DNA from: Promicromonospora sp. AC04 | Lineage (GTDB): Bacteria > Actinomycetota > Actinomycetes > Actinomycetales > Cellulomonadaceae | DNA: 64,000 bases | Direction: 5' to 3' | Assembly: GCF_003058225.1 (NCBI RefSeq) | Contig: NZ_QBUG01000002.1 | Span: 558,001-622,000, forward strand | Notes under the pieces: model-generated | Seen by the model: only the letters and a program-made list of their open reading frames with translations | Databases searched by the model: none | What the model was told of the DNA's origin: nothing | Made by a program: the position numbers and the translations under genes | Shown here: piece after piece, positions 6,979-15,982 of the stretch | Layout of the letters: the number at the start of each line of letters is the position of its first letter | How positions within the stretch are numbered: position 1 is the first letter of the stretch

Positions 6979-7668
6979 TCAGTTCGCAGGAACGTCGGGT
7001 TCTGGAGTTGTGTCGGGATCGACCGGGAACCGCTCCGACTCGGGAATGAAGTCCCGCAGGTCTGCCTCAGGGTACTCGTCGCCTTCGATGAGCTGGAGGA
7101 CCCCATCCGATGATCCAAGTACGAGACCTTGTGGTGAGGCCATTTGGAACAAGGGTTGTCCGGCAGGCCGTCCCGCGTCGGGATCAAGTATGTCTGTGGT
7201 GTCCATCGCTGCTGGGATCAGGTAGAACACGCCGGTCAAGCCATCCGGCAGCGCACTCGCGTAGGCGTCGAACGCAACGTTGCCCGGTGACGGGACCTCG
7301 ACATAGACAGTGTCGCCGGAGCCCTCCGGTGCCGAGCCAACGTGGATCTCGCTGATCGCGACGTTTAGTACCACTGACTGGTTCGCTCCCGGATCGTCTG
7401 TCGCGGATCCCCAAGTCCGGCCGTCCGTGACGGTCGAGATCTCACCCTCGACGACGAGGGTCGATTGGGACGCAAGCTCGGCTGGCGTGGCCACGGGCTC
7501 GTAGTCCTGCGAGTAGCCAGCGAACATGTCGACGAACTCTTCAGTGCTAGTGCTAGTGGTCGTGCTCGGGTCAGACGCGTCGGGTGGCGCAGCAGTACAT
7601 CCGACTACGGTGATCATGGCGATCGCAGCGCAAGCAGTTCCGAGCCGGGCCGGGGCACGTCTGTTCAT
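6979..7668 (-). CDS. Putative secreted lipoprotein, function unknown
   Basis: 229 residues from the ATG at 7668, chosen because AGGAG lies six bases upstream. The N-terminus has a basic start (MNRRAPARLG), a hydrophobic core and a lipobox ending TVVGC at about residue 22, followed by a Ser/Thr-rich linker (DPSTTTSTST), the picture of a lipid-anchored extracellular protein. The remainder is acidic and strand-rich without motifs I recognise (GEISTVTDGRTWG, VYVEVPSPGN). It is cargo of the integrated element; an exclusion or surface role is possible but unsupported. Confidence 0.7.
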   Translation of the reverse strand: MNRRAPARLGTACAAIAMITVVGCTAAPPDASDPSTTTSTSTEEFVDMFAGYSQDYEPVATPAELASQSTLVVEGEISTVTDGRTWGSATDDPGANQSVVLNVAISEIHVGSAPEGSGDTVYVEVPSPGNVAFDAYASALPDGLTGVFYLIPAAMDTTDILDPDAGRPAGQPLFQMASPQGLVLGSSDGVLQLIEGDEYPEADLRDFIPESERFPVDPDTTPEPDVPAN

Positions 7669-8107
7669 GATCAACTCCTGTTGTTCAGGTGGGCTACGTG
7701 GTGACTGTTATATGTCTGGTACCCCGAGGTAATTGCACCGTTTCGCATGCAGTCGCTCGAAGTCGCACTGTGGCTGAGCCCTCCGGAGTGCCCGACCTCG
7801 TGACACGCGGTCTTCTGCCGGTTGGCCGTGTTCGTCAGGTAGTCCGGGTTCAGACGTACTCGCGAGCGCTCACACTCGTCCGAGCTATTGAACGCTAGGC
7901 ATTCTCATCCTTGTCACGCGATGCCGTTCTTGACACACGGACGATGACTTCGTGGATAATTCTGCCGAGGCTCATCGCGATTCCATAGAACCGGTGGGCC
8001 GGGCGCGGACGGCGGGACTTGGCGTACAGAATGATCTGTGCGACGAGCCAGACCCGGGGCGCACGCCCAGAAAGCGTCTGACACAACGTATGGTCGAGTT
8101 CGCTTCC
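7669..8107. other. 439-bp stretch without a convincing gene
   Basis: Between the lipoprotein start and the relaxase stop. Short open frames exist on both strands but none has a good ribosome site or recognisable sequence. The part next to 7668 must carry the lipoprotein promoter. Otherwise I see nothing definite. Confidence 0.5.
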
Positions 8108-11100
8108 TTAAGGTCCTGGCAGCCAGCGCTCTGGCGCTGCGCCCATGGCGAGTCCACGAGAGTCGGCCGCTAGCTCCTGCATCAGGGCACGGACGCAGCG
8201 CGCGTCGTCGCGTTGGACCAACGTAGTAGGCAGCTCACCGAACAAGCCGTCTCCGGTGATGCCATAGCGGTCGCGATACGCGGCCACGGCGATGACGGCG
8301 GCCCGCCAGGCATCTTCACCCGCGCCGTAGGGGCGTGGCGGCAGATGCCGGGCCCAGGGCTCGCGGTCGCGCAGCGCTCGTTGGGCCAAGGCGCGGGCGC
8401 GGTGTTCGATGAGTTCGGCGCGCCGGTCGAGGGCTTCACGAACATCCGGTGGGAACTGCCCCTGGGCTTGTGGAACCAGCCCAGCGACCCTGTTACGTCC
8501 CTTGGCGGTGCTGGTGGCTGCCCGGCTGAGGCGGTCGTGCAGGACTGCGGCGATGTCGTCGGCGTCGTACAGGCTCCTGCTGGCAACGATCCGGGGCAGG
8601 AGGCGGTAGACGTCGTGGCCGTCTGCTTCAGCCCGGCGTAGTTCGGCACACAGTGGCCCGAACGCATCGGACTCCACGACCTGGGCGATGGCGGGTCGGG
8701 TGAAGCCTTCCCCGGCCAGGGTGTGCGCGACCAGTTGGGTCCAGCGGGGTCGCTGCGCATGGGTGGCGATGGTGTCGTACTCCGCGGCGAGCTGTGCGAT
8801 GGAACCCCAGCGGTGTTCCTCGTTGTGCCGGGTCTGGTGTGCGGAGGGTTCGGCGCCGACACGGTGCAGGATGCCTGCCAGGACGGTGCGGGCCGCGTCG
8901 AGGTCGGGCAGGTCGGGGTCGATGTGCGCGCCGATGGCGTGTTCGTGGTTGTGGTTCCGGTCGGGCTGGTCGACGGGCACGAACACGATGTTCGTCGCGC
9001 GGCCTCGGGTGAGGGCGACGTACAGGTTCTCCCGGCTCATGCTCGGGCTCGCGACTGTGTACGCCGTGTCGACGGTGAGGCCTTGGGCGCGGTGTGCGGT
9101 GATCGCATAGCCGAGGTCAACGTGCTCGGCCACGTACGTGGCGGGCAGCCGGACCATCTGGCCACTGAGCTGCTGGCGGTCTGCGTTCCGGGCATCGGTG
9201 TGCGCGTCCGGATCGATGCGCTGAGCAGTGACCGACCCGTCGTCGTGGACAGTGGTGATCTGCCAGCGGTCGCCGTTACGAACCCATCCGGCGTGTCCGT
9301 GGCGCAGCGTGCGGTCGTTGCGCCGGGTGAGGATGGTGTCTCCGGCCGAGGCGCGGGTGTGCCCGGCCAGGCGGACTGTGCTGCCGTCGGAGACCTGTCC
9401 GGTCAGGACGCGTTCGGCGCGGGCTCGGCGGTTGAGGTCGTTCATCGTCGCGGTGTCCGGGACGACCAGCACCGACGACAGTCCGGCCTCGGTGTCGGCC
9501 TTCCAGGCGGCATACGCGGCGTCGGTCATGTCCTCGGTGGTGCCCGCCTGGATGCACCCATGCTCCTGGTAGGCGGCCAAGATGCCCGGGTCACCGTCGC
9601 GCAATCGGAGTGTGGCGCGCTTCTCCCAGTCGGCGTGGAAGCGGTGTACCTCGATCAACGTCGGGACATCACCGGTCATGCGGGCGCGCTCGTTCGTCAG
9701 GAGGGTCAGGGCGCCGCCGGTCTCCACGGCGGGGAGCTGGGCGGGGTCGCCGACCAGGAGCACCTTCGCGCCGGCCTCGACCGCCGCGCGCGTGATCTGA
9801 TCCAGGGTGTGCGTGCCGGCTAGGGATGCCTCGTCCACGATGACCAGTTGCCCCGGCTCGAACCGGGCACGGTCGTGCTGGTGACGCGTGAGCCACATCG
9901 CCGTGTTCTCACACTCGATCCCGAGTTCCGTCGCCAGCACGTCAGCAGCGGCTGCGGAGGGCGCCAGACCGACGACGGTGCCGGGGCCGCGCTGCCCTTC
10001 CCACAGGGTGCGCAGCGCACGCAGGGTAGTGGTCTTCCCGGTCCCGGCGGGGCCCACCAATAGGTCCAGGCGCCGCCCTGAGTTGGCCACGGCAAGGACG
10101 GCGTTGGCCTGGGACGCGTCGAGCACGCCTTGCCGCACGCTCTGGTCCAGAGCCGCCCGGAGGCGTTTGGTCTCGACGGCCGGTGCGTTCCGGTCGTCCA
10201 TGAGTCCGAGGAGGCGTTTCTCGGCGTCCAAGACGGCCTGGGAGGTGAACACGACGGAGTGCTTGGGCCGTAGCGTGCTGGACCCGTCCGCGCGCTGCAT
10301 CGCCAGGGGTGTGGGTGCCAGCTCGGGTGGGGTCAGGACGACGGAGCCGCCCTCGGCTTGGGCGACGATCCGGGCTACGACCTGGACGCGGTCTTCGTGG
10401 GTGGCCATGCGCCAGTGCATGGTCTGGCGCTCGGCTTCAGCCCACAGGTTCCAGTGCTTCCACGTGGCCCGCTTGTCCCCGACCACGCTCAGCACCACCG
10501 AGGCGGCCATGTCCACCACGTCCTGGGGGACGTCACCGGCCGTGAACACTCGGCCCGGTTCGGCCAGAGCAGCAGACAACAGTCCCTGCGCCCACTCGGT
10601 CGGGTCCTGGCCCAGAATGCGCCCGGCCCGCTCCCGCCACTGCTCCGAGAGATCGGCCAAGGACTCGATGGTCTTGGGCGGGCGGGTCTCCAAGGTGGCC
10701 TGCTCCCGCAGCCGATTGATCGTGCCCGGCGACGGGGACCGCCCGTGCTTCTCCCGGTACTCGTCGATGAGCCGGTCCGCGCAGTGCTCGATCTCCGCCG
10801 ACCGGTTGGAGAACTCCTCGATCAGCTCGTCACTGACTCCGGCGATCTCCATCCTCGGGCTACGGTCCTTGCCCCGGACGCACCTCTCCCACTTCACACC
10901 GAGCGCGCCGGTCAGCCGGTCGGCCAGGACGGCGTTGTAGTGCTCGCTGAACGCGACGTTCGCGTTGAACAACGCCCTCGAGTCCAGAGTGCGCCACTTG
11001 CCGTCGACCAGAGTCCGGACCTTGTTCGCGATCACCAGGTGCGTGTGCAACTGCGGGTCGTGCGCGCGAGAGTCCCAGTGGTCATACGCCGTGGCGACCA

Positions 11101-11737
11101 CTCCGAAAACGTCCGCTTGCATGATCGACCCGTTCCCGGCATCGGTTCCCATCCTCGTGGCGGCGATGTGCTCCTCGATGAACTTGACCGTCTCGGCCAT
11201 CGCGGCCCGGTGCGCGCCCAGGATGATCGCTTGCGTGTTCCGGTCCGACAGGGCCCATAGGACCGAGACCGACTTCGTGGGCGAGAACGTCAGATCGAAC
11301 CCGGCGACCGCTGTCCGCTTCCCGGCCAGAGTCTCGTCCCGCACGATGCCGTCAACGGCGGCCTGCCGGTCCTCGGGGCTCAGGTTCGGGTCCAGGGCAG
11401 CGGCACGGTTCTCGATCCGCTCACGCAACGGAACGATCTTCGGGTAGGCCCGCCCCAACGGCTCAGTCGTGACCGGGTCCCTGCCCGCCTCCAGAAGGCG
11501 CTGGAGCTGGGTGGTCGTGACCGGGGCCCCGGCGACGAGCACACCGCCGCCGAGGTCCGCGACGCCGCTTCCCAGCCAGTACCCGGGCGGGGTGCCCACG
11601 GCCGTGTAGTACGCGGTCACCGGGTCCAGGCCGAGGCCGTCGCCGAGGTTCGGGACGTCGCAGTCACCGCTGGCCACGGAACCGGTCAGGTACTCAGTGC
11701 CGTTGCCGACACTCATCGGAACGATGCTCACCGCCAC
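8108..11737 (-). CDS. MobF-family conjugative relaxase-helicase
   Basis: 1209 residues. The N-terminal relaxase domain has a candidate catalytic Tyr pair at 43-44 (TAYYTAVGTPPG), FDLTFSPTKSVSVLW, and the metal-binding His cluster HDPQLHTHLVIANK at about 225-240. A RecD/TraI-type helicase follows: Walker A GPAGTGKTTT at about 562, Walker B LVIVDEASL, GDPAQLPAVETGG, and motif VI ITAHRAQGLTVD with ENLYVALTRGR. It would nick oriT, attach to the 5' end and unwind the strand for transfer. The C-terminal 200 residues are unassigned. GTG at 11737 is given; GTG at 11731 (SIVPMSVGNG) matches family N-termini equally well. No secretion-channel genes accompany it. Confidence 0.93.
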   Translation of the reverse strand: MAVSIVPMSVGNGTEYLTGSVASGDCDVPNLGDGLGLDPVTAYYTAVGTPPGYWLGSGVADLGGGVLVAGAPVTTTQLQRLLEAGRDPVTTEPLGRAYPKIVPLRERIENRAAALDPNLSPEDRQAAVDGIVRDETLAGKRTAVAGFDLTFSPTKSVSVLWALSDRNTQAIILGAHRAAMAETVKFIEEHIAATRMGTDAGNGSIMQADVFGVVATAYDHWDSRAHDPQLHTHLVIANKVRTLVDGKWRTLDSRALFNANVAFSEHYNAVLADRLTGALGVKWERCVRGKDRSPRMEIAGVSDELIEEFSNRSAEIEHCADRLIDEYREKHGRSPSPGTINRLREQATLETRPPKTIESLADLSEQWRERAGRILGQDPTEWAQGLLSAALAEPGRVFTAGDVPQDVVDMAASVVLSVVGDKRATWKHWNLWAEAERQTMHWRMATHEDRVQVVARIVAQAEGGSVVLTPPELAPTPLAMQRADGSSTLRPKHSVVFTSQAVLDAEKRLLGLMDDRNAPAVETKRLRAALDQSVRQGVLDASQANAVLAVANSGRRLDLLVGPAGTGKTTTLRALRTLWEGQRGPGTVVGLAPSAAAADVLATELGIECENTAMWLTRHQHDRARFEPGQLVIVDEASLAGTHTLDQITRAAVEAGAKVLLVGDPAQLPAVETGGALTLLTNERARMTGDVPTLIEVHRFHADWEKRATLRLRDGDPGILAAYQEHGCIQAGTTEDMTDAAYAAWKADTEAGLSSVLVVPDTATMNDLNRRARAERVLTGQVSDGSTVRLAGHTRASAGDTILTRRNDRTLRHGHAGWVRNGDRWQITTVHDDGSVTAQRIDPDAHTDARNADRQQLSGQMVRLPATYVAEHVDLGYAITAHRAQGLTVDTAYTVASPSMSRENLYVALTRGRATNIVFVPVDQPDRNHNHEHAIGAHIDPDLPDLDAARTVLAGILHRVGAEPSAHQTRHNEEHRWGSIAQLAAEYDTIATHAQRPRWTQLVAHTLAGEGFTRPAIAQVVESDAFGPLCAELRRAEADGHDVYRLLPRIVASRSLYDADDIAAVLHDRLSRAATSTAKGRNRVAGLVPQAQGQFPPDVREALDRRAELIEHRARALAQRALRDREPWARHLPPRPYGAGEDAWRAAVIAVAAYRDRYGITGDGLFGELPTTLVQRDDARCVRALMQELAADSRGLAMGAAPERWLPGP

Positions 11738-11747
11738 GACCGATCAC

Positions 11748-11820
11748 CACCGTTGGTGTGTGCGGGCGAGGTGTGCGGGCCGTCGGCCAACGGTGCCGAA
11801 ACGCACCAACGCCAACGGTG
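11748..11820. repeat. CCAACGGTG repeats upstream of the relaxase (candidate oriT or operator)
   Basis: CCAACGGTG occurs inverted at 11748-11756 and direct at 11787-11795 and 11812-11820, the direct copies extended to GCCAACGGTGCCG and 25 bp apart. The cluster begins 11 bp upstream of the relaxase start. Relaxase genes often sit beside oriT and are autoregulated from it, so this 453-bp gene-free interval (11738-12190) is the best oriT candidate. No nick site can be assigned by eye. Confidence 0.5.
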
Positions 11821-12040
11821 CCGGCGCTCCTCAACTGCCTGAGGTGTGCTGCGTTGCCAGGTGACCAACCCCGCGTACGTCGTCGCCCGCCTGCAATCAG
11901 CCAGCCGCGTGCCGTAGTCCGTACCGCTGCCGTCGCTCGGTGCACACGCTGCACGTGTCCAGCTCGCTGCAACGTGCCGCCGCTTAGTCACGTGAACCAG
12001 GCAGGAGGAGTCGACAGGGTGGAACCCCTGCACCAACGCG

Positions 12041-12071
12041 CCGTCGTCGGCCCGTCCGGGGCCGACGACGG
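12041..12071. repeat. 13-bp perfect inverted repeat with 5-nt loop
   Basis: CCGTCGTCGGCCC (12041-12053) pairs exactly with 12059-12071 around GTCCG. It lies in the gene-free interval between the Xis-like gene and the relaxase. It may be part of oriT or a second terminator; orientation gives no decision. Confidence 0.55.
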
Positions 12072-12132
12072 ACCGCGCGATCTGCATCGCCGGGGTCTGC
12101 TGGTGCGGGCTGGTGGCGTTGCCGCCAACGAC

Positions 12133-12168
12133 AACGGGGCCCAGACACCGAAGTGTCCGAGCCCCGTT
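12133..12168 (-). terminator. Hairpin with CGAA tetraloop after the Xis-like gene
   Basis: AACGGGGC (12133-12140) pairs with GCCCCGTT (12161-12168); inside, GACAC and GTGTC close a CGAA tetraloop at 12149-12152. It starts 22 bp beyond the minus-strand stop at 12191, the position expected of a terminator. Confidence 0.6.
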
Positions 12169-12190
12169 CATCCGCCCGCCCCGAGAAGAG

Positions 12191-12442
12191 TCAGGCCGCT
12201 GTGTGCTTGGCACCAGCCGCCTCCTGCGCAGCCAACCAGGCCATCACCTTCGAACGCCGGTAGACCACCCGGCGCGGGCCGAGCCGGAACGAGTCCGGCC
12301 CTTTCCCGATGTACCGCCACCACCGCAGCGTGTTCTCCGGCACGCCCAGGAAGTCAGAGACCTCCCGGGTGCGCAGCATCGGATCGTCCTTCTGCGCAGC
12401 CGTGTCCGTTCCGGCGTCCGTCGTGACAGCCACCAGCACCAC
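12191..12442 (-). CDS. Xis-like small HTH (MerR/AlpA-type) protein
   Basis: 83 residues. The core LRTREVSDFLGVPENTLRWW followed by RLGPRRVVYRRSKVMAWLA is the compact winged-helix of the HTH_17/excisionase type, with the wing and the YRRSKVMAWL helix that normally ends this domain. Such proteins bend DNA in the attachment arms to drive excision, or act as AlpA-type activators. It lies between the relaxase and the integrase, as expected of an element directionality factor, and is divergent from the small XRE gene at 12576. The exact start is uncertain; an ATG and several GTGs precede the domain. Confidence 0.8.
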   Translation of the reverse strand: MVLVAVTTDAGTDTAAQKDDPMLRTREVSDFLGVPENTLRWWRYIGKGPDSFRLGPRRVVYRRSKVMAWLAAQEAAGAKHTAA

Positions 12443-12575
12443 CCTCTTTCGACGATGTCGGCACGGGATGACCCGGTGTCATCACGGTTGCGCGCCGTCT
12501 CCGTAGCACACCAATTTATCACACACCACTTTGACGTCCCGAGACAGTGCGCACCACAACGGTTACCCTGGAGGC

Positions 12576-13016
12576 ATGGACGAAGACGAAGTCATTGGCG
12601 CCAACCTGCGCCGGTACCGAACGGACCGAGGCATCACCCAGGCGAAGTTCGCCATGGCACTCATGAGCAACGGCGTCGAAGGCATGTACCCGCAGACCAT
12701 CCAGAAGATCGAACGCGGCCAACGACCACTGCGCTTCTTCGAAGGGCTCGTCGCCGCACGCGTCCTGGACGTCAAGCCCGAAGCTCTCTACGACCTCGAC
12801 CCCGAAGCTGACGTCGACCGTGACGCCGCCAAGCTCGCACGCAACATCACCTATGCGATCGAGGCCTACGAGGCCGCCTGGGACGGCCTCAACGACATCT
12901 GCGAAGAGGCCGAGGAATTCCTCCGCGACGCATCAGACCTGAACCCCGCCAGCCGGCGCTGGATCGAGAACGCCCTCAACAAGGCGGGCCCCGGACGCAA
13001 GAAGAGCACCCCCTGA
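12576..13016 (+). CDS. Small XRE-type regulator of the element
   Basis: 146 residues starting MDEDEVIGANLRRYRTDRG; a GGAGG six bases upstream fixes the ATG at 12576. A Cro/C1-type HTH occupies about 5-65 (ITQAKFAMALMSNG, QTIQKIERGQRPLRF), followed by an acidic helical tail rich in Glu/Ala (ITYAIEAYEAAWDGLNDICEEAEEF) that probably dimerises. It is directly upstream of the integrase on the same strand with a 42-bp gap, so it likely controls int and the divergent xis-like gene, the usual position of an element repressor. Confidence 0.85.
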   Translation: MDEDEVIGANLRRYRTDRGITQAKFAMALMSNGVEGMYPQTIQKIERGQRPLRFFEGLVAARVLDVKPEALYDLDPEADVDRDAAKLARNITYAIEAYEAAWDGLNDICEEAEEFLRDASDLNPASRRWIENALNKAGPGRKKSTP

Positions 13017-13058
13017 GACCGCCCCAGCAGGAGATGACAGTTCCAAAAGGGAGAGGTA

Positions 13059-14192
13059 ATGGCATCCATCAAGAAGAGACCAAACGGTAAGTGGCGAGCC
13101 CGCTACCGCGACGAAGCCAAGAAAGAACACTCACGCCACTTCGATCGCAAGACCGACGCTCAGGACTGGCTCGACGAAGTCACTGCTACGGTGGTGACAG
13201 GTACGTACGCCGATCCCAAGCGCGGGTCGCTCACGTTCGACCAGTGGTGGGCTGTCTGGTCCGAGCGCCAGGTCTGGGCGACCGGCACTACCGAGGCAGC
13301 AACCACAGCGTTCGAGTCGGTCACGTTCGGATCAGTTCGGATGCGGGATGTCAGACCCTCGCACCTGGAGAAGTGGGTCAAGGCGATGTCGCAGCCCACC
13401 AAGACCCGGAAGAAGGGCCTTGAGCCGTCCACGATCACAACGCGGTTCAACTACGTCCGAGCAGCCTTTGCGGCTGCCGTTCGAGATCGCGTAATCGGGA
13501 TCGACCCGGCGACGAACATCAAGCTTCCTCGCCGCAGGCGCGCCGAGGCGGCGATGACGATTCCCGAACCGCTCGGCGTGCGGAAGGCACTGGAAGCCGC
13601 CCCGAAGCACTTCTCGGGGTTCATCGCTGTTTGCGCCTTCGCTGGGCTCCGGCTCGGTGAGGCGGCAGCGCTCCAAGTCAGCGACATCGACTTTCTGCGC
13701 CGCACGATCACGGTCAACCGGCAGATTCAGGGTTCCACCGCCGAGACGACGACAATCGAGCCGCCGAAGTACGGATCGGAGCGGACCATCCACGTGCCGC
13801 GCGAGCTGCTGACGATGATCTCCAGCCACATCGAGAAGTTCGCCCCGCGTGGTGACGAGCAGTGGATCTTCTGGAACCCCAACGGAGATAAGCGCGGACT
13901 CTGGAACCGCAACAGCGCGTCCCAGGCGTGGCGAACGACGCGCCGTCAGGTGGGGCTGGAGGCCTACACGCTCCACGACCTGCGGCACTTCTACGCGTCG
14001 GGCCTGATCGCCGACAACTGCGACGTCGTCACCGTCCAACGGGCTCTGGGTCACTCCAGCCCGACCATCACGCTCGGCACGTACGCGCATCTCTGGCCGA
14101 GCGCAGAGGACAAGACTCGGGCGGCGGCAACGTCGCTCATGCGAACCGTACTGTCCGCACAGCCCATCGCTGAGGCCGCGAAGTCCTCCTGA
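13059..14192 (+). CDS. int: Tyrosine-recombinase integrase
   Basis: 377 residues; GGGAGAGG lies just upstream of the ATG. The N-terminus SIKKRPNGKWRARYRD is the arm-binding AP2-like domain, about 65-165 is the SAM-like core-binding domain, and the catalytic domain supplies Arg (FAGLRLGEAAALQ), HxxR (LHDLRHFYASG), His (ALGHSSPTITLGTY) and the nucleophile Tyr in TYAHLWPS. It would catalyse insertion into and excision from the yajQ 3' end. Its stop is 118 bp from attR, the typical int-next-to-att arrangement. All catalytic residues look intact, so it is predicted to be active. Confidence 0.96.
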   Translation: MASIKKRPNGKWRARYRDEAKKEHSRHFDRKTDAQDWLDEVTATVVTGTYADPKRGSLTFDQWWAVWSERQVWATGTTEAATTAFESVTFGSVRMRDVRPSHLEKWVKAMSQPTKTRKKGLEPSTITTRFNYVRAAFAAAVRDRVIGIDPATNIKLPRRRRAEAAMTIPEPLGVRKALEAAPKHFSGFIAVCAFAGLRLGEAAALQVSDIDFLRRTITVNRQIQGSTAETTTIEPPKYGSERTIHVPRELLTMISSHIEKFAPRGDEQWIFWNPNGDKRGLWNRNSASQAWRTTRRQVGLEAYTLHDLRHFYASGLIADNCDVVTVQRALGHSSPTITLGTYAHLWPSAEDKTRAAATSLMRTVLSAQPIAEAAKSS

Positions 14193-14309
14193 CAGACCGA
14201 ACGGGCGGCCACCGGTATCCCGGCAACCACCCGTTAGCCCGTGCTCATCGTCCGCTCTTGCGGACCGTGTGCGGACTGGCAGCCCAAAACGCGCTGCTGA
14301 CCTCCATGT
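14193..14309. repeat. Right integrase arm of the element
   Basis: Gene-free segment between the integrase stop and attR; its first 23 bases equal 2840-2862. It carries GCGGAC at 14260 and 14271 and an inverted GTCCGC at 14250, which with 14260-14265 forms a perfect 6-bp hairpin around TCTT. The imperfect inverted repeat near 14200-14235 may end the integrase transcript. Confidence 0.6.
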
Positions 14310-14325
14310 TCAGCGGTAGTTCGTG
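14310..14325. other. attR core within the yajQ 3' end
   Basis: TCAGCGGTAGTTCGTG, the stop and last codons of yajQ read on the plus strand, duplicated at 2954-2969. Integration leaves yajQ complete. Confidence 0.85.
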
Positions 14326-14804
14326 AACTGGAGCGCGAAGTCCAGGTCCGAGCCCTTCAGGATGGCCATGACCTCCTGGAGCTGGTCGCGCGACTTGCTG
14401 GTGACGCGCACCTCGTCGCCCGTGATCTGGGTCTTCACGCCCTTCGGGCCCTCTTCGCGGATGATCTTGGTGACCTTCTTCGCGGACTCGCCCGCCAGGC
14501 CCTCCTTGAGGGTGGCAGCGAGGCGGTACTCCTTGCCCGACGGCTTGGGCTCGCGCTCACCGACATCGAGCGCCTTGAGCGAGATACCGCGCTTGATCAG
14601 CTTGATCTCGAAGACGTCGAGGGCGGCGAGCACGCGCTCCGACGAGTTGGCGACGATCACTATGCTCTCGCCGCTCCAGGCGATCGAGGCGCCGACGTTC
14701 TTGAAGTCGTACCGCTGCGAGATCTCTTTCCCCGCCTGGTTCAGCGCGTTGTCGACCTCCTGGCGGTCGACCTTGCTGACGATGTCGAACGACGAGTCGG
14801 CCAT
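14310..14804 (-). CDS. yajQ: YajQ-family nucleotide-binding protein
   Basis: 164 residues from ATG 14804, preceded by [27 protein letters not shown] at the start, [14 protein letters not shown], and [25 protein letters not shown] are hallmark YajQ segments; the protein is two ferredoxin-like (RNP-like) domains. YajQ homologues bind RNA or nucleotides, and cyclic di-GMP in some bacteria. Length equals the family norm. The 3' end is the integration target of the element, which reconstitutes the last codons (FTNYR-stop). Confidence 0.95.
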   Translation of the reverse strand: MADSSFDIVSKVDRQEVDNALNQAGKEISQRYDFKNVGASIAWSGESIVIVANSSERVLAALDVFEIKLIKRGISLKALDVGEREPKPSGKEYRLAATLKEGLAGESAKKVTKIIREEGPKGVKTQITGDEVRVTSKSRDQLQEVMAILKGSDLDFALQFTNYR

Positions 14805-14922
14805 GTGGTGCTCCTTCTGCGTAACACCCGGACGCCCCTGCACGTCCGGTCGGGATCTGGGTCCACCGTATCCGCCCCCGCGGGCCGCGACGAACGCTTT
14901 CGTACGCGGCGAGGAGGTGGAT

Positions 14923-15846
14923 TCAGAGCATTCCCGGCGGGGTGCCCCAGTCCGGGCCCGACGTCGGGCCGCCGGGGTTGTAACCACCGGACGGACCGCC
15001 CGCCATCGCCTCGAGGCGGCGGATGCGGTCCGGCATCGGCGGGTGCGTGGCGAACAGGCGCCCGATGCCGGCGCCGCGGAACGGGTTGGCGATCATCAGG
15101 TGCGACACGTTGGTGAGGTCGCGGTCCTGCGGCAGCGGCGCGCGCTGCGTGCCCTGCTCCAGCTTCCGCAGCGCCGAGGCCAGGGCAAGGGGGTCGCCCG
15201 TCAGGCGGGCCCCGTCCTCGTCGGCGTCGTACTCGCGGGTGCGGGAGATCGCCATCTGGATCAGCATCGCCGCGACCGGGGCGAGGAACGCCATGGCGAG
15301 CGCGGCGAGCGGGTTGCCACCCTCGCGGCGGTCGCCGCCGCCGAAGAACAGCAGGAACTGCGCCAGCGCCGTGATGAGGCCGGCCATCGCGGAGGCCACG
15401 GACGACGTGAGGATGTCGCGGTTGTAGACGTGCATGAGCTCGTGGCCGAGCACGCCCCGCAGCTCGCGCTCGTTCAGGAGCTGCAGGATCCCCTCCGTGC
15501 AGCACACCGCGGCGTTCTGCGGGTTGCGCCCCGTGGCGAACGCGTTGGGCGCCTTGGTGGGCGAGATGTACAACCGGGGCATCGGCTGCCGCGCGGACGT
15601 GGACAGCTCACGCACGATCCGGTGCATCTCCGGGGCCTGCAGCTCCGTGACCGGGTACGCGTGCATCGCCCTGATCGCGAGCTTGTCGGAGTTCCAGTAG
15701 CCGTAGGCCGTGGTCCCCAGGCCGATGAGCACGAAGATCCAAAGCATGCCGGGGCTACGTCCGAAGAGCGCCCAGATGCCGAAGATCACGACCCACATAC
15801 CGCCGAACAGCGCGGCGGTCTTCAGCCCGTTGTAGTGCCTGTGCAT
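14923..15846 (-). CDS. htpX: HtpX-type M48 membrane metalloprotease
   Basis: 307 residues from ATG 15846 (AAGGAG upstream), starting [18 protein letters not shown]. Two N-terminal membrane helices, then the zinc motif [14 protein letters not shown] (HExxH) and the third ligand Glu in [15 protein letters not shown], with a further hydrophobic pair around [15 protein letters not shown]. HtpX is a stress-linked protease degrading misfolded membrane proteins with the active site facing the cytoplasm. It precedes yajQ on the same strand, separated by about 118 bp. The C-terminal Gly/Pro-rich tail is common in actinobacterial members. Confidence 0.95.
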   Translation of the reverse strand: MHRHYNGLKTAALFGGMWVVIFGIWALFGRSPGMLWIFVLIGLGTTAYGYWNSDKLAIRAMHAYPVTELQAPEMHRIVRELSTSARQPMPRLYISPTKAPNAFATGRNPQNAAVCCTEGILQLLNERELRGVLGHELMHVYNRDILTSSVASAMAGLITALAQFLLFFGGGDRREGGNPLAALAMAFLAPVAAMLIQMAISRTREYDADEDGARLTGDPLALASALRKLEQGTQRAPLPQDRDLTNVSHLMIANPFRGAGIGRLFATHPPMPDRIRRLEAMAGGPSGGYNPGGPTSGPDWGTPPGML

Positions 15847-15932
15847 CGCACTCCTTTCCACCAAGCCGAACGCGCCGCGCCAGGCGGCGGTTCCCGGGAC
15901 CATGATCGCGCACGCACGTTGCGGGGACGAGA

Positions 15933-15964
15933 ACGGCGTGAGCCCCGGGCGGGACCCACGCCGT
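15933..15964. terminator. Hairpin after fprA
   Basis: ACGGCGTG (15933-15940) pairs with CACGCCGT (15957-15964) 19 bp beyond the minus-strand stop of fprA. No T-run. It separates fprA from htpX. Confidence 0.5.
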
Positions 15965-15982
15965 CACCGCACGACCGCGTCG

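Larger units (their letters stand above)
2954..14325. mobile_element. Integrative mobilizable element inserted at the 3' end of yajQ
   Basis: Bounded by TCAGCGGTAGTTCGTG at 2954-2969 and 14310-14325. The right copy is the last codons and stop of yajQ. Inside are a tyrosine integrase next to attR, a small Xis-like HTH protein, two XRE-type regulators, a MobF relaxase-helicase, and four cargo genes. No type IV secretion genes, TraB/FtsK-type translocase or replication initiator gene are seen. It is therefore best described as mobilizable rather than self-transmissible, unless MobF cooperates with a helper system. The pattern matches actinobacterial site-specific integrative elements; the limits come from the sequence, the mobility class is inference. 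Confidence 0.85.

Noticed and set aside
7895-8086. 63-residue minus-strand frame after the relaxase
   Set aside because: No ribosome site, weak start, no recognisable sequence; could be real but nothing supports it.
11728-12213. 161-residue minus-strand frame over the oriT candidate region
   Set aside because: Composition is unlike neighbouring proteins, no motif, and it covers repeats and hairpins that explain the interval better.
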